NCBI GenBank assembly: GCA_954871525.1
Contig: OX940865.1
Location: forward strand, 12,538,606-12,602,605
Length of the DNA: 64,000 bases
DNA from: Parietaria judaica
Taxonomy: Eukaryota > Streptophyta > Magnoliopsida > Rosales > Urticaceae
Direction: 5' to 3'
Part shown: positions 23,374 to 35,569 of the stretch, in pieces
Layout of the letters: every line of letters begins with the position of its first letter
Numbering within the stretch: the first letter of the stretch is position 1
Translations under genes and position numbers: made by a program
The notes under the pieces: generated by a model
The model's database searches: none
What the model was told of the DNA's origin: nothing
Seen by the model: only the letters and a program-made list of their open reading frames with translations

Positions 23374-24880
23374 GAGTAGGCTTACGGTGAATACATGTCC
23401 CTTGTGAAATTTATATATATGTGTATATTTATATATATATGTTTTTTTACTAAGTCATATTAACTTTTTATTATTATATAGTGCATATATATCTCAAAAT
23501 TTTCAATAAGTACGTTAACTGTTCATTAAAAGTACCGTTAATTAAAAAATAGCCATAAAAAACTAGAGCAGGATTGGGACGGAAGTGAATGAGGAGACAA
23601 AACCAGAGAATTAGAACTTTGTCCGGGTAAAAAAAGAATTGGAACTTGCATGTCTTTTTTTTTTTTTTTAAAAGAGTATTGAGACTTTTATCGAGTTAAC
23701 CCTTAATTAAATACTGAAAAACCTCATCTTAGTGCCACGTGACATGAAGTAACGGTTGAGGACGAAAAGTTTTGACGAAAGGAAAACGAAGAGATAAAAC
23801 CACCGAAACTTTGTTCAAGAAAAAAAAACTTACAAATCATTTTTTGAATATATTAGAATTTTTATCGCAAAAACTAATTTTCTACTAGGTAGACGCCTTT
23901 ACTATACAAGGTTGTTGACACTTAAACAGCAAAATAAATAAATAAATGTAAATTGGTATCTACTATCTACACTGTAATATCTTGAAAAATATACCAATAT
24001 TGTAAGTCAACTTTATGTATAGCTTGTATACTTTTATTTATTTATTTATTTACATGACAGTACAATTGTTCAATTATTATATACTCCGAACTTCCCTATG
24101 ATGCCATATTGACTTTATTTTTAACGTCAACGTTACATATTTTTGTATAAATGTATGTTTGTTCGAGAAAGATCATGTAGCTATTTAGTCGGAATTGACC
24201 AGTTCAACTTGGTACATTTATTTACCCTTAATTTTTATATTTATTCTTCAAAGGGGGACCAATTATCGACCTTAGTGCTATGCATATATTTATTCCACTT
24301 GTATAATTCAAAATAAAGAAAATTTGTTAAAATGTTGGACACCCTAAATTCAATTATTTTTTCAATGAAAAGGGATTTTTATAAAAAGACTATATCATTT
24401 ACTCTCTTACTTTTATATATTTATTCATATCTATTCTGCCAAATTATCTCATTTTAGGTATCGAGATTTTATATAATACAATCGATAAAAAATCGATAGT
24501 TATATTTTATGAATTTATCGATGGGCAACGAATGTACCGATGAGTTACATTTATCTATCGCTAACTGAAGATTTATTGTTGTTGAAAATTATTGGTTACA
24601 AATGAAACACTATGGATCAAGATTATATGTAATACTCACATTATAAGATATATTTACTGTATAAGAGCGACTAATATTATTGGCCGAAAATATTATTGCC
24701 GCAATTATATACACACACAATTTATGCGTCTCGCTGAGATCGAAATTGACTACTCGTGGAGTGAATTTACTACTTTGCTGAACAAATCTAGTTAAAAATC
24801 CGATGGTATTTAACACTTGATAGTCATTTATGAATTTAAAAAGGGTAAGTGGGAAGATGCAAAAATTAAAGGAGTGGCAA
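22491..24880. other. Intergenic with MITE fragments and microsatellites
   Basis: No gene seen. Contains TA tracts at about 22567-22593 and 23327-23368, and at 23570-23715 and 23755-23880 two decayed stretches related to the TIR of the Mutator-like MITE at 18628 (AACTTTGTCCGGGTAAAAAA, GAATTGGAACTT). The small ORF pair at 24592-24816 has no recognisable family. Confidence 0.5.
23327..23368. repeat. TA microsatellite
   Basis: TA run with one interruption at its left end. Confidence 0.9.
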
Positions 24881-24888
24881 GTTGGAGG

Positions 24889-24896
24889 TATAAAAG
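24889..24896 (+). promoter_or_regulatory. Candidate TATA box
   Basis: TATAAAAG in GGAGGTATAAAAGATTCGG, about 90 bp before a short ORF and upstream of a CT-rich, leader-like stretch. Good context for a plant RNA polymerase II promoter, but no transcript evidence is available. Confidence 0.4.
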
Positions 24897-24980
24897 ATTC
24901 GGAATCTTAGCATTGAAAGAGAATCTGAGGCATTAACCACACATTTCACTCTTTCTTTCGACCAACTCCTCCTTCTTCCA

Positions 24981-25055
24981 ATGATGCCTCGCGTCACCTT
25001 CCACTCCCATCGTGCTTCTCCAGTACTTCCATGTCCTCTCTCTCTCTCTCTATAA
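24981..25055 (+). CDS. Possible short ORF after TATA box
   Basis: A 24-codon frame starting MMPRVTFHSH and ending in a leucine-serine run from the CT repeat. It follows TATAAAAG by about 85 bp and a pyrimidine-rich leader. I do not recognise it. It could be an upstream ORF, the first exon of a decayed or unrecognised gene, or chance; a TTGCTAG acceptor-like site at about 25093-25104 would allow splicing. Its composition differs from the surrounding AT-rich DNA. Confidence 0.2.
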   Translation: MMPRVTFHSHRASPVLPCPLSLSL

Positions 25056-25109
25056 ATATATATCTATCTAGTTTAAAATATTAATTTGAATGTCACTTGC
25101 TAGGTGCTA

Positions 25110-26200
25110 GTGAGTGGGAGAGGGAGCCATATGATCCATGTGAATACTTCAATCTAATTCTATTATATATAAGATTCCAACAATTAAATATAAACTTTTC
25201 CAAGTTAGTGGATTATCAACTCGTTAATTAGTCATCTAATCACTCTACACCATTTAATTAAAAGAAGTTCATTTAAGAAGAGTTTTATAATATAGGAAAT
25301 TCTAGCTTGGTCATAAAATGCATCATGCATTTTGTTTCCGTACTTACTCAAGCCTTACTTGGGAGAGATGACTAAGTCCGCTTAATGTTGTCTCTCCCTT
25401 CTGACCTTTGTCGGAAATTTCATTTATTTTGACGTTTTAATTTTATTTTATTTTTTTGATCGAAAATTTCTAGTTTGCACGAAGGTTCCAAAAAGTCATT
25501 GTAGATAGGAAAGCTCACAACCACCATGAGAGGAAGCCTTAGAACAATTTTTATTTATTTTTGAATTCGCTTATAGAAACACTATTCCTTGAAACGGTGG
25601 GCGATCTTAAAATTTAACATTTCGCAAAGGGTAGTAAAAATTTGAACACAAACTCCTCGTTATGAAGTTTAACTAATTACGGCAACAGGGCTGCATTCAA
25701 AATCACATATTCATTTATAAATTATCTCGCTCTCTCCCGTGCCTTTGCAGTTTCCAATGAAATGTGGATTAATTAGAAATATACTTTAAATTACATTATT
25801 TAGATTGAGAAGGGTTACAATTTGTATGTGCATCAAATAATTTGTCATCTAGACACTTAATATTTGATGTGTTATCCACTTAAGTAACATTTTGTATTGG
25901 ATGACTACTCAGTTTATTTATTTGATACAAAATACCAACACTTAGTTTTGGTGTATGACGTACGTACTTAATTATTGACAACTCGGCTATAAATTCACGA
26001 TCAGAAGTTAACATATTGTATAAAGTATAAACACTATCCATGGAATTTACAATAGTGTGATGGTACTAAGTAATGATTAAATGGATATATATATATATAT
26101 ATCTATGTCTCTTTCAAGAAATTGTGGAACAAAATTTAATGCAGTTTCGCGTAACAAAAGACAAAGTTACTTACTGTATGAAACACGACCATATATATGA
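25110..26200. other. Intergenic, no gene seen
   Basis: AT-rich DNA with no supported exon, RNA gene or transposon end. Short TA tract at about 26083-26102. Confidence 0.5.
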
Positions 26201-26204
26201 TGTC

Positions 26205-26530
26205 GGACCTCGTCACTTATAGCGAGGCTGCCTATGTACCCATATTTTAGGGATCAGGTCATCACATAGTTCAAAGTTAGGTATAAGACTCATAGGAGCT
26301 ACATACGTGAGCTTGCTCGGGCAAGCCAGAAGGCGATTGCGGAGATGGGGGTTGACCGATGTTCGAAACTTGATTCTTTTATCTTTGGAGAACCTAGAAT
26401 TCCTTCGGTGCCTTCTCTCTAGCTAGCTCATCCGCTTCTATCTCCGAAGAAGAAAACCAAACTCAGGGAGAAAACGAGAGAGGTGCCTCCGTGTTCCTCT
26501 CCGACACTCAACGTTAGTCGGGTATTCAAA
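26205..26530. repeat. Probable retroelement fragment
   Basis: A GC-richer island starting near GTCGGACCTCGTCACTTATA and containing GCGAGGCTGCCTATGTACCC, a phrase I associate with dispersed plant LTR-type repeats. No coding frame, matching second copy or target duplication is present in the window, so the class stays open. Confidence 0.35.
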
Positions 26531-26943
26531 CCGAATATATATATATGTATAAGAGAGAAAGTAGAGTTTTTATAGCTATAAAGACCGTTTTAATGAGTTG
26601 ATGTTTGATATAATTGAAGCTCCTATTTATGAAAGGGTTGGGGACCTAACGACAATTTAAAATTGCACCAAGGGCGCGGAAACATGCTTTTAGGACACAT
26701 TTTTTTATTTATTTTAAACGCGTTTATATTTTTTTTAACACCCTGTTTCTTTATTTAATAATAAATATTTATTTTTTGGGCTTTTCCGATAATAGACCAA
26801 CGGGGGGCTTTTCTTTTTTTTGTGCTAAAATTGATTTTTATTAACCGAAAAACACCTATATAAATAAGCATGATAGATATTTTACATATTAGTGACGGAA
26901 TAAGTCGGTTATATATGGTTTCATATTTTACCGATGCCGTTGC

Positions 26944-27171
26944 AATGTTTATTGTGTGTTGACACTTGACAACGTTCATTACATGTACAATAGGTTTGAT
27001 TCGGGAAGAAATTTTCTCAAATGTTTATTGTGTGTTGACACTTGACAACGTTCATTACATGTACAATAGGTTTGATTCGGGAAGAAATTTTCTCAAATGT
27101 TTATTGTGTGTTGACACTTGACAACGTTCATTAGATGTACAATAGGTTTGATTCGGGAAGAAATTTTCTCA
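26944..27171. repeat. Three tandem copies of a 76-bp unit
   Basis: Units at 26944-27019, 27020-27095 and 27096-27171, beginning AATGTTTATTGTGTGTTGAC and ending GGGAAGAAATTTTCTCA. The first two are identical over most of their length; the third has one visible change (CATTACATG to CATTAGATG). The end of the unit plus its right flank (AATTTTCTCAGCCTA) recurs, altered, at about 27565-27590. Confidence 0.9.
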
Positions 27172-28178
27172 GCCTAAATCATAAGAGAAACAATGTCAAC
27201 AATATTAATTCTCTAAATTAAAGTTCATTAAATTAGTCCACCCGTTTAATCCCATAACCTAACTTATATTGGTGTATTCTTATAAGATGCGCCGTGGCTT
27301 ATTTACACAACACCGGGCGTATGTTAAAGATTGTCGTAGATATTATTGTGAAATTTAAACGACTAAAGATGGAATGTTGCGCGAAACAAACGTGCCACGG
27401 CTTGCTGAATAAGCACCGTGACGCGTATTCAATTCAAGTGATTGTAGAATTAAACCGTCTTTTGAATGGAATTTTTCAAGTTAACGACGATTTAGTACAA
27501 AGTCGTTTGAAACGTATTTAATCCATCATTTTTTTAATCTATAGTGTAATCCATAATTTGTAGTAGAGATTCAGGAAGCAATTTTCTCAGCCTATATATA
27601 AATCAGAAAAGAAACTTGGTATCTTCATGATTGTACTACGAGTCAGTATATACTATATAACTATTAGAGTTTTATGAATAAGAACCCCTCGAGCCTTTTG
27701 GTTCAAGCATTGTGTTTTTCATTCTTTCCTGTACTCTCCAATCTTCATTGATCTTCATTATATCCTATAGGATACATAGTAATATTCCAATGTGTAACGA
27801 CAAAAATTATGACATTCTGATACATACCTATGATATCATTCAGTATGTATTTCCACGGAGAAAGTTCCTTTGCATGAGAAGAAGAAATTCCCTTTAATAA
27901 TGACTCATATCCATCCAAAAATGGTGATCACTATTGTTTAGTCCAAGGTGGCATTTGTTTTTCCCAGGTCAGCACATCAATAATTCAGCTGAATGATTTC
28001 AAAGCAAGTCAACTAACAGTCAAATATGTTCTTATCCACTTATTGAAACATATTTTTTACTATTTGTGACAAAAACAAAAGTAAAGATGAGAGTGATGAG
28101 TTGAGCTCTTGAAACGAATCAAAGTGGTGTACCACTGGTCACCAGGTTTCTTCAGTGCATATATACCATAGATTCCAC

Positions 28179-28225
<47 letters not shown>

Positions 28226-29821
28226 TACATGTGTGTTTGAATTGAATGAAGAATCTCGTGGTATACATTGTTTGTGGCACAAATAAACATCATAAGTTTA
28301 CCAAAGTCAACGGGCAGAGAAGTCAATGGCCTGAAATGGATAATATAATAATTTTGATAGATTTAATTTAATTATTAGATAACTCTTTGTTTTATGACGT
28401 TCTCTCCAAACTACTGTAGTCTGTACATGACTCGCTGTTTATAAGCTAGGTTAAATGTAATTATAGCTATGAGTCAATTAGGGTTGACTCGAGGCTCATC
28501 ACCGAGTTGCGTTCGGATTGGGCAAGTGTCCCTTTCATGCTTCCGGATTCGGTAATGTAGTTTGAGTAATTAATTCCATAAGCATGCTTTCTGATATTGG
28601 TGAGAATGTTTCGGGCAACTAGTTCAGAAGGAGTTATGATAGAATCCTTGCCGAATTGTGCCAAATATAAAAAGTGATGATGAGAACAAGTTGCTATTTG
28701 CCCCACGAGTTGGTGGAGTCGAGCTGGTTCCCGGCTCTCATGGGCCGGATCGTATTTTCGCTGGGCCTGCTGAGATCTATAAACGACAGTCATTGCTTTG
28801 AACACTATATAACTTGTCGTTTACGAATGACAAATTCAACAGCAAGCATATTTTGTCGTTAGATAGGTAACTCATTTTCTAGTAGGTTATATAATAAACG
28901 ATGTTTTCTGAATCTAATATTGCTCATTTAAGTGAATCAAAAGAAAAACCCATACATTTACTGAGTATTAAATTCGTGATCAACAAATTAACTACCGAGG
29001 AGAAAAAAAAAATAATGATTAACAAACAAATGAATGAACAAGTGGCCCTCAAAAAATTCAAGGTATAACGTAACTCCTAGGCATTCGAATTCTATTATAA
29101 TGAGACAGAAAGAAAGAAAGAAAAAATAAATAATATATATAACTATACTATAAGAAACAAATAGTTCATTTATTAATTATCTCACTATTATAATAAGGTA
29201 TGAATTGATCTCCGAAATGTTGAAAATGGTCATTCTCTCCTTCAAGAAGTCGAACAACCTGTGATTTCACATTCACCATTTTATTAGTGCATGTCATTAT
29301 ATACACGATTTAAAGGCATCGACATTTCAGTACTAATTAATTGCTTCACATTGAAGTACTTTAAGCTGGAATATCAAAGATGGTTTATTGTTAAGTCCCC
29401 AGTCCACGTGGAAAAGTCACTGGAGTTAGTACGGTTAAAAAAGATCATGAATTAGTCCCTTCATTACAAATTATTTTTAAGGTGAAATCCTATCATACTT
29501 CACATGGTATTAGAGTTCATAATAAAAAGATTCGACCAAAGACGAATGAGCTCAAAAAAACATCTTGAAGGGGACATGTTAAGTCCCACATGGATGAGGA
29601 CTTGGCACAATTTAAAAAAAAAAACAAACCATGGCCGAGTTATTACTCCACTCCACTCATTATCAATTTGTTTTAAGCTACGGTACTTCAAACTATGGAC
29701 GACATTTCCAAAAAACAACCACATGCAAAGGCAATTAGCTCGGTACGGCAAGTAGGCCTTTGCACAACAACAATTCTGAAGCTCAACAGCGAACTAATTA
29801 TAATTTGTCATGGCAAGTGCT
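27172..29821. other. Intergenic, no gene seen
   Basis: No supported gene. Includes a mixed TA/CA microsatellite at 28182-28226, a GAAA repeat near 29107-29125, and two related TGTTAAGTCCC-containing stretches near 29391 and 29578 that look like MITE or LTR debris. The frames at 27294-27521, 28467-28805 and 29500-29755 have no recognisable domain. Confidence 0.5.
28182..28226. repeat. TA/CA compound microsatellite
   Basis: TA dinucleotide run passing into a CA run. Confidence 0.9.
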
Positions 29822-29855
29822 GTTTGCACCACGGTTTATAAACCGTGGTGCAAAC
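29822..29855. repeat. Perfect 34-bp palindrome
   Basis: Half-site GTTTGCACCACGGTTTA followed directly by its exact reverse complement with no spacer. It lies 43 bp beyond the kinase stop codon (29898-29900) on the kinase's 3' side, so it could form a hairpin in the 3' untranslated region. It could also be what is left of a transposon pair of ends. Confidence 0.95.
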
Positions 29856-29897
29856 TATTTAAATTTGCGCAGAGATTTAATGGATCATATGCGATTA

Positions 29898-30107
29898 CTA
29901 AAGCTTCGTGGTTACCTCTCCCATGGAAGGACGCATTTCAGGGCTTGGTTGAACACATGAGTAAGCAGCTTTGGCCATCAGGTAGAGCTCATAAGTTTCA
30001 TAAAGATCTCCGATCCGCGGATCGATCAGTTTATGCAATGCCAGTTTCTTAATTATTGGCTCTGCCTGAGATATACATTATTCCATGAAAAACCTGGCGT
30101 TAGATAC

Positions 30108-30148
<41 letters not shown>

Positions 30149-33100
30149 GAGGAACGTCACTTCTTAACGTACCCATTGCCTTATAGATATCTGTTTCTCA
30201 TCGTCTTCTTCGACGTCGATCAGCACTTTGTGTCCGGAGATGAGCTGTAACAGAACAACGCCATATGCGAATACGTCCGTCCGTACGGAAACTATGCCGT
30301 TCTCTGCGTATTCGGGAGCGAGATATCTGCATTTCATCACCCCAACCTTCAAGAAATTGAATAATTTTTCGAGGGCAAGCAGTTTTCGAATTTATGTATG
30401 TTGTTGAGCTCAAACTATACAGTAATTAAGAGCAGCTTTTTCCTTGGTCAAAATGTTGAAACTCTCCTTCTCATTTTCTACAACTTGTAAGAAACTATTT
30501 AGAATTCAGTGTTAAGAATTTAGGGTAGATGCAAAGTTGAGTAAAACCTAACCCTAATGTTCCAAGTATCCTAGTCTGTAAAGGATCGTCGCTCGTGGTC
30601 TTCCATTTCGCGAGCCCAAAATCACCTAACTGCACGTTCCGACCAAACGGTATCAATCCATTAGTTGCCAAACCGGTACATTCCTAACAAAGGAAGTACA
30701 TAAAATTCGTCAACAGTTTGAAATATCAGGTACCATTGGAACAAAATCGTGCGTGAGCAGTATATTGCTCGGTCGCGTGTCGCGATGAATTATTGGTCCT
30801 CCTCGGCATTCTTCGTGCAGAAAACGCAACCCTTTGGCAATCCCAATGGCGATGGAAAATCTCCGGTGCCACTCAAGAGGTGTGGCTGATTTGTCTGCAG
30901 AATTAGCATATATATTAGATAATGACTCAATGTGATAGACAAAATTAGGATATTTTGCCGTGGATTTTTTTTTTGGAGAAGTTTTGTCATTATGCACATA
31001 TGGAGTACTTTTGCCGCTTTCAACCCTAATTGATAAGACAAAAAAAACTTACTAAATTAACTAAAGAATGAAATTTAATCCTATATGTTAGGTATATAAC
31101 CAATTGCTAAAATCACATATAGTATGATCTACTTACCAAATAAATGCCAGTAAAGAGATTTATTACAGATATACTCATAAACCAAGGTGTTGAACTTCTC
31201 CTTCGAGCAATAGCCGAGCAGCATCACTATGTTCTTGTGCCGTGCAAAACTCAGGACGTAGACCTCAGAGTGAAACTCCGCGAATCCTTGATTACTTTCT
31301 TCTTTTCGCACCTTCGCTGCAATGAGTTGTCCGTCTTTAAGTCTTCCCTTGTACACGTGACCGTATCCGCCTTCACCTATTAAGTTCTCCTTGGAAAAAT
31401 CGTCGGTGGCACGCTGAATCTCGGCGTAGTTGAAGATCAAAGCGTCTTTGATGTAGAATGTTTCGGTCCTCGCCCCGCACGTTGTGCAGAGAATAGGCGC
31501 TTCCGAGTGTGGATTACGAAATAACAGACTCTCTTGCCGTGTATGAAGAGAATAGTAGTTGGTATCTGAAAGCCTCAAAGCACAATGTCTTTAGTAGTTG
31601 AAGTGTTTAATATGAGGATAACTTGGGGCACAAGTTAGATTTTCTTGCCTGTTTTGTCTTGGCCGGGATATGGAAAAGCTTGTTTCCCGGATTTTATGTC
31701 GCTTTCGGAAGAGGTGAAGCTATAATTCGGCCAGAAAGCGGCGGAATTGTCTATGATATCGGAACTCTTAAAATACCTCACACCGTGAGTAGTGGTGCTG
31801 CTAGATCCTTGAGTATAACTCAACACAGAAACAAGCTTGAACTGAGATATGAAATGTTGTTCCACAACGTCCGAGTCGCCAGACGCCTCATGTTTGTCGA
31901 CTTTGACGGAGAAGTCGTCTTGAACAAACGCTACCTTGCAGGCTATCTGTTTGGTGTGGAGCCTCATGTCCCGTTGAAAGTGCCTTCCAATGACAAATTG
32001 AACAAGACATTTGTTTTATTAGTGAGAGAAATATAAGAACCAAAATCTTCCTAAGAAAAACCGAATCCCAACAAGGTTCGAATTAATACGCACATTATAA
32101 ACTTATAATTGAGTAAATATAAATTTGAGTTTACATAAAATAAAATAAAAAAACCCTTGCAAAATCTAATGTTATTCTGATACAAACATTAAGAACGCAG
32201 TTGTGAATCAATAAAATCGAACTATTCTTCATGTTTCTATTGGTTTAAGAGTGAGCCTAACCTATCAAGTATAGCCCAAGAGGCATTGTAACTCATGACC
32301 TCTTGCAAGATGACCTGCTTGATGGGAAAACCAGCAGTGATTTTGACTTCGATGCTGACCTGATAAAATGATAAACATGGAAAAGTTAGTCTGTAGTAAT
32401 AGTTCTAAAAGTAGAAATATATTATTTTTCAAGAGTTATTTGCGGCGAAAATATCTGTATCATTCATTTTTTACCACTTAGATACTTGAGAGTTTTCTTT
32501 TTTGAAAATACATACCATACGTCATATATATATATACAGAGCCGGCCCTGTGGGTATGTGAACTAGGCATGGGTCTAGGGCCTCACTTTTAAAGGCAAAA
32601 ATAACACTAAGTTAGGGGCCTACAAATTTGTGATAAAGGGCCCTAAGAAAAGTAATTTTTAAACCTAAATAACAATGATGAGTCAACTATTACTACTCTG
32701 AATTGAATATGCCCTAACGTCACTATCCAAAAACAACAGACCTAGTGAAAAGCGAAGGTGACATTACTTTCCATTATAATTTCTTCTACATTTGATTTGT
32801 ATATGTAATATAATATTATTTTGTTGTTGGCTTGTTACCCTTGGTTCGTGAGTGTTCTTAAATATTTATATATATATAATATTATCGTATATGAAATTGG
32901 AGTGGAGTTCGATTGATTAATAAAAGATACAAGGTCGTAATATAGAGTATTTTAGTTCGCTTATTAGGTACTAAAATATTTATAAAAAAAAATTATGATT
33001 CAATTAAATTAGAAAGAAATTAACTAATATTTATATTTTTGGATTTATGTTTTTAGGATCAAATTCAATGAGTTCATTTAAAAAATTCATGCCGGGAGCC

Positions 33101-33244
33101 GCAAAGAGAAAAGAAAAAACGAGAATAGAGGCTTTAGAGGAATCTCAATTTTCAATTATAATACGCACTGAAATTTAATTTCTCAACTTTAATAGGGGCC
33201 TCAAAATTATTTTTCGCCTAGGGCCTCGACAAACGCAGGGCCGG

Positions 33245-33295
<51 letters not shown>

Positions 33296-34253
33296 ATTTG
33301 CAACGTAACGGCATAGACCGCTTCGTGGCATACTCGCGTGCTATGCCATGTCAAATGGACCAAAACTTATAAGGTTTATTGTGCGGTGAAAGTATATATG
33401 TTTTTCATTTTGTAGCACTTAAATATTGTTGTAATGCATTAAAATATCCAAAAAATGATCACAAGATGTGAACTTTAGTGATTAAGAAACAAGATAAATT
33501 TCATATAGTATAATTAATACCCCTTCATCTTCACAAATCTCGGCACAATGCGTTAGCATTTTTGCGTAGGCATCGACTTTCTTCGAAACCTCTTTCTCCG
33601 TAGCGCGGTCACTCATCATGTAATGCTCCGCATAGGCTTTCATATGGTAACCCACTGTTGCAATAATCGAAATAATAAAATATAAACAACGATATATATT
33701 GAAAAAAAATAAAAAGAATATTAAGTTCTATGAGAAAGTTATACAAAGCTAATAGTGAAAGAAAAAAAAAGGATAAATATATTAAGTACTTTGAGGTGAA
33801 TAATATCTCACAACCAATTCGTACTCTGATCATAATTTCTATAGCTCTTCATTTGACCTTTTTAGTCACTCATTTTGAGCCGAATTCAATTATTTCGAAC
33901 CGGTATTCATTTGAGATTTGTATCAGTAGCCTATATTGCGGGATTTCATTTTATAACCAATTGGCACGGAGGGAAACTCGGGCTTATACGCACAAAGAAG
34001 AAGAAAAATACGAGGATGAGCAAAATTTATCACATTTGGCTTAAGTGTTGATCAGGAATGACTCACTTGGGTGTTGAATAGTGTGCAATATACCGAGCAC
34101 AACGAGCGTGCTTCCTGATCGGAGAATGTCGCCTCTCATTCGGATGCTGTTAATCGTCCTTTCGAGCTCTCTCTCGGCACGTTCTTTCAGAGCGTCGAAG
34201 AAAATCAGCACGTAAGACTGCGTAAGAGGGCTCGAAGATATCTCCTTATCCAT
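29898..34253 (-). CDS. Receptor-like cytoplasmic kinase with N-terminal USP-like domain
   Basis: Predicted 580-aa protein of the plant family that joins an adenine-nucleotide-alpha-hydrolase (USP)-like domain to a Ser/Thr kinase. Nine exons join in frame: 34253-34067, 33654-33521, 32359-32262, 31983-31649, 31565-31137, 30894-30734, 30629-30553, 30326-30173 and 30065-29898. The USP-like part is about residues 1-160 (VSIEVKITAGFPIKQVILQE, SWAILDRHFQRD). The kinase starts near 295: glycine loop GEGGYGHV (315-322), lysine 336, HRD 431-433, DFG 451-453, APE 477-479, so it looks catalytically competent; HRD is followed by TRPSN instead of the usual xKxxN, as is common in this family. No signal peptide or membrane segment, so cytosolic. 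The 31648 intron needs a GC donor. The C-terminus stops just after MRPSMGEV, shorter than usual. A hAT element occupies the 32360-33520 intron. Confidence 0.9.
30113..30143. repeat. TA microsatellite in kinase intron
   Basis: TA run inside the last kinase intron (30066-30172). Confidence 0.9.
32538..33249. mobile_element. hAT-type element in kinase intron
   Basis: 712-bp non-coding element. The left end reads CAGAGCCGGCCCTG and the reverse complement of the right end reads TAGGGCCGGCCCTG. Inside both ends are GGGCCT-rich blocks (CTAGGGCCTCA; CCTAGGGCCTCGAC). It sits between TA tracts, so an 8-bp TATATATA duplication fits but is not diagnostic. The CAGAGCCGGCCC end is a well-known plant hAT terminus (established knowledge). 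The right terminal bases are degraded. Confidence 0.8.
33250..33290. repeat. TA microsatellite
   Basis: TA run abutting the right end of the hAT element, probably the insertion target and later expanded. Confidence 0.9.
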
Positions 34254-34774
34254 GAAAACCAATCCAAACACTACTCTAACTTGGAAACCCGGCCTAATAA
34301 TTTCTTTGTCTAACAAATCTCTATATTTGCCTATAAGATCTCTAAAATATGCTTCTTATAAGCTTCGCGTAGTTAATAGACTTATTGACGAGTTTGCATT
34401 TAATCACACTTGAATTCTACCAAATTAAGGCATATTTTTGCATGAGTGGAAGCATATAATTGGAAGAAAAAGTGTGACCAAAAAAATAAAAAATTGTGTT
34501 GGCGGATGTAATATTATAAAAAAAAAAAAAATTGTTTTCTCTTACCAAATGTTCTTCCTTCATTGTCACCAACGATAATATGCTTTGTGAATATTCCATA
34601 TAATATCATTAGAAATTCATAAACTGATGAAGAGTGGCCGAACTGAGACAAACAGAACATTTATAACCCATTTGGATTTGATTGTACATGTATGATTCTT
34701 CAGCTATTTATTAATTTTAAGGATTAGCTACTCACTTACTGTTGAAAGACCTAAAATTCTCCGTAACATTTATA

Positions 34775-34816
<42 letters not shown>

Positions 34817-35560
34817 TGTATACAGATTCGAATAATTTGATATTGATTCCTTTTTATCTGGTCAAATGATAATCTTATAAGAGTGAACTTCATGAAACAA
34901 AATGGAAAAAAAACAAAAATGCAAGAATAACCCACAAGTTAATCCCGTTCGCCTTCCCTAAAAAAAAAATCCCGTTCGCCAATCAATCTTACTGGGTAGA
35001 TTCTATTTTCCATTATTCCAACACGTAATTTCATCATACTCATTTTTGTTGCTCTTCGAAGAAAAAGAAGACCTATAGATTATATATTAAATAAAAATGA
35101 TATCGCAACTGAGTTATATCGAAGAAGATTTCGGCGAAGGTAGAAGTTCTCGTTCATTTTTCAAACAAGTCTAAAAGAATGTTTTAATTTTAGTTTGTGC
35201 GTCCGCACTCAAGGTTATTGATCAGTCAACCTTTCAATGCACTGAATGAGGAACAACGGGCTATAGTAAAGGAAGATGTGTTGCTCGTGATGACCTATCA
35301 TTGGAGAGAATCAATGAGATGAATCTTGACATCGAGACGTGAATATTTTAATTGTCCTACTCTTATATGTCCTGGCTATTGAAGTCCAAAATCGATAGCA
35401 TTATAGAGATATTATGAGAAAAACCTTCGTAAGAAGGCATTTGCCGATCCACAAGTGAAGTGAAAAAGGACGGGACGTTCGATGCTGGTGCAAGGGGATC
35501 TTGCGATCATTAAGAGTTCAAGTGCTAGATGTCGAAGCTGATAGTTTTATATCAAAGGTG
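34254..35560. other. Kinase upstream region and intergenic DNA
   Basis: Presumed promoter side of the kinase gene; no confident TATA box was singled out. A TA run lies at 34777-34814. From about 35150 to 35560 the composition becomes less AT-rich, leading into an LTR-like end, but no intact reading frame is visible. Confidence 0.45.
34777..34814. repeat. TA microsatellite upstream of kinase
   Basis: Perfect TA run about 525 bp upstream of the kinase start codon. Confidence 0.9.
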
Positions 35561-35569
35561 TGTTTCCTT

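Noticed and set aside
26944..27171. CRISPR-like array
   Set aside because: Repeats are contiguous 76-bp units without spacers in plant nuclear DNA; simple tandem duplication.
28467..28805. 112-codon minus-strand ORF
   Set aside because: No motif, no intron signals, no neighbouring exon; probably chance or decayed repeat.
31623..32036. 137-codon plus-strand ORF over kinase exon 4
   Set aside because: The minus strand shows the USP-kinase family in the same place with matching splice sites.
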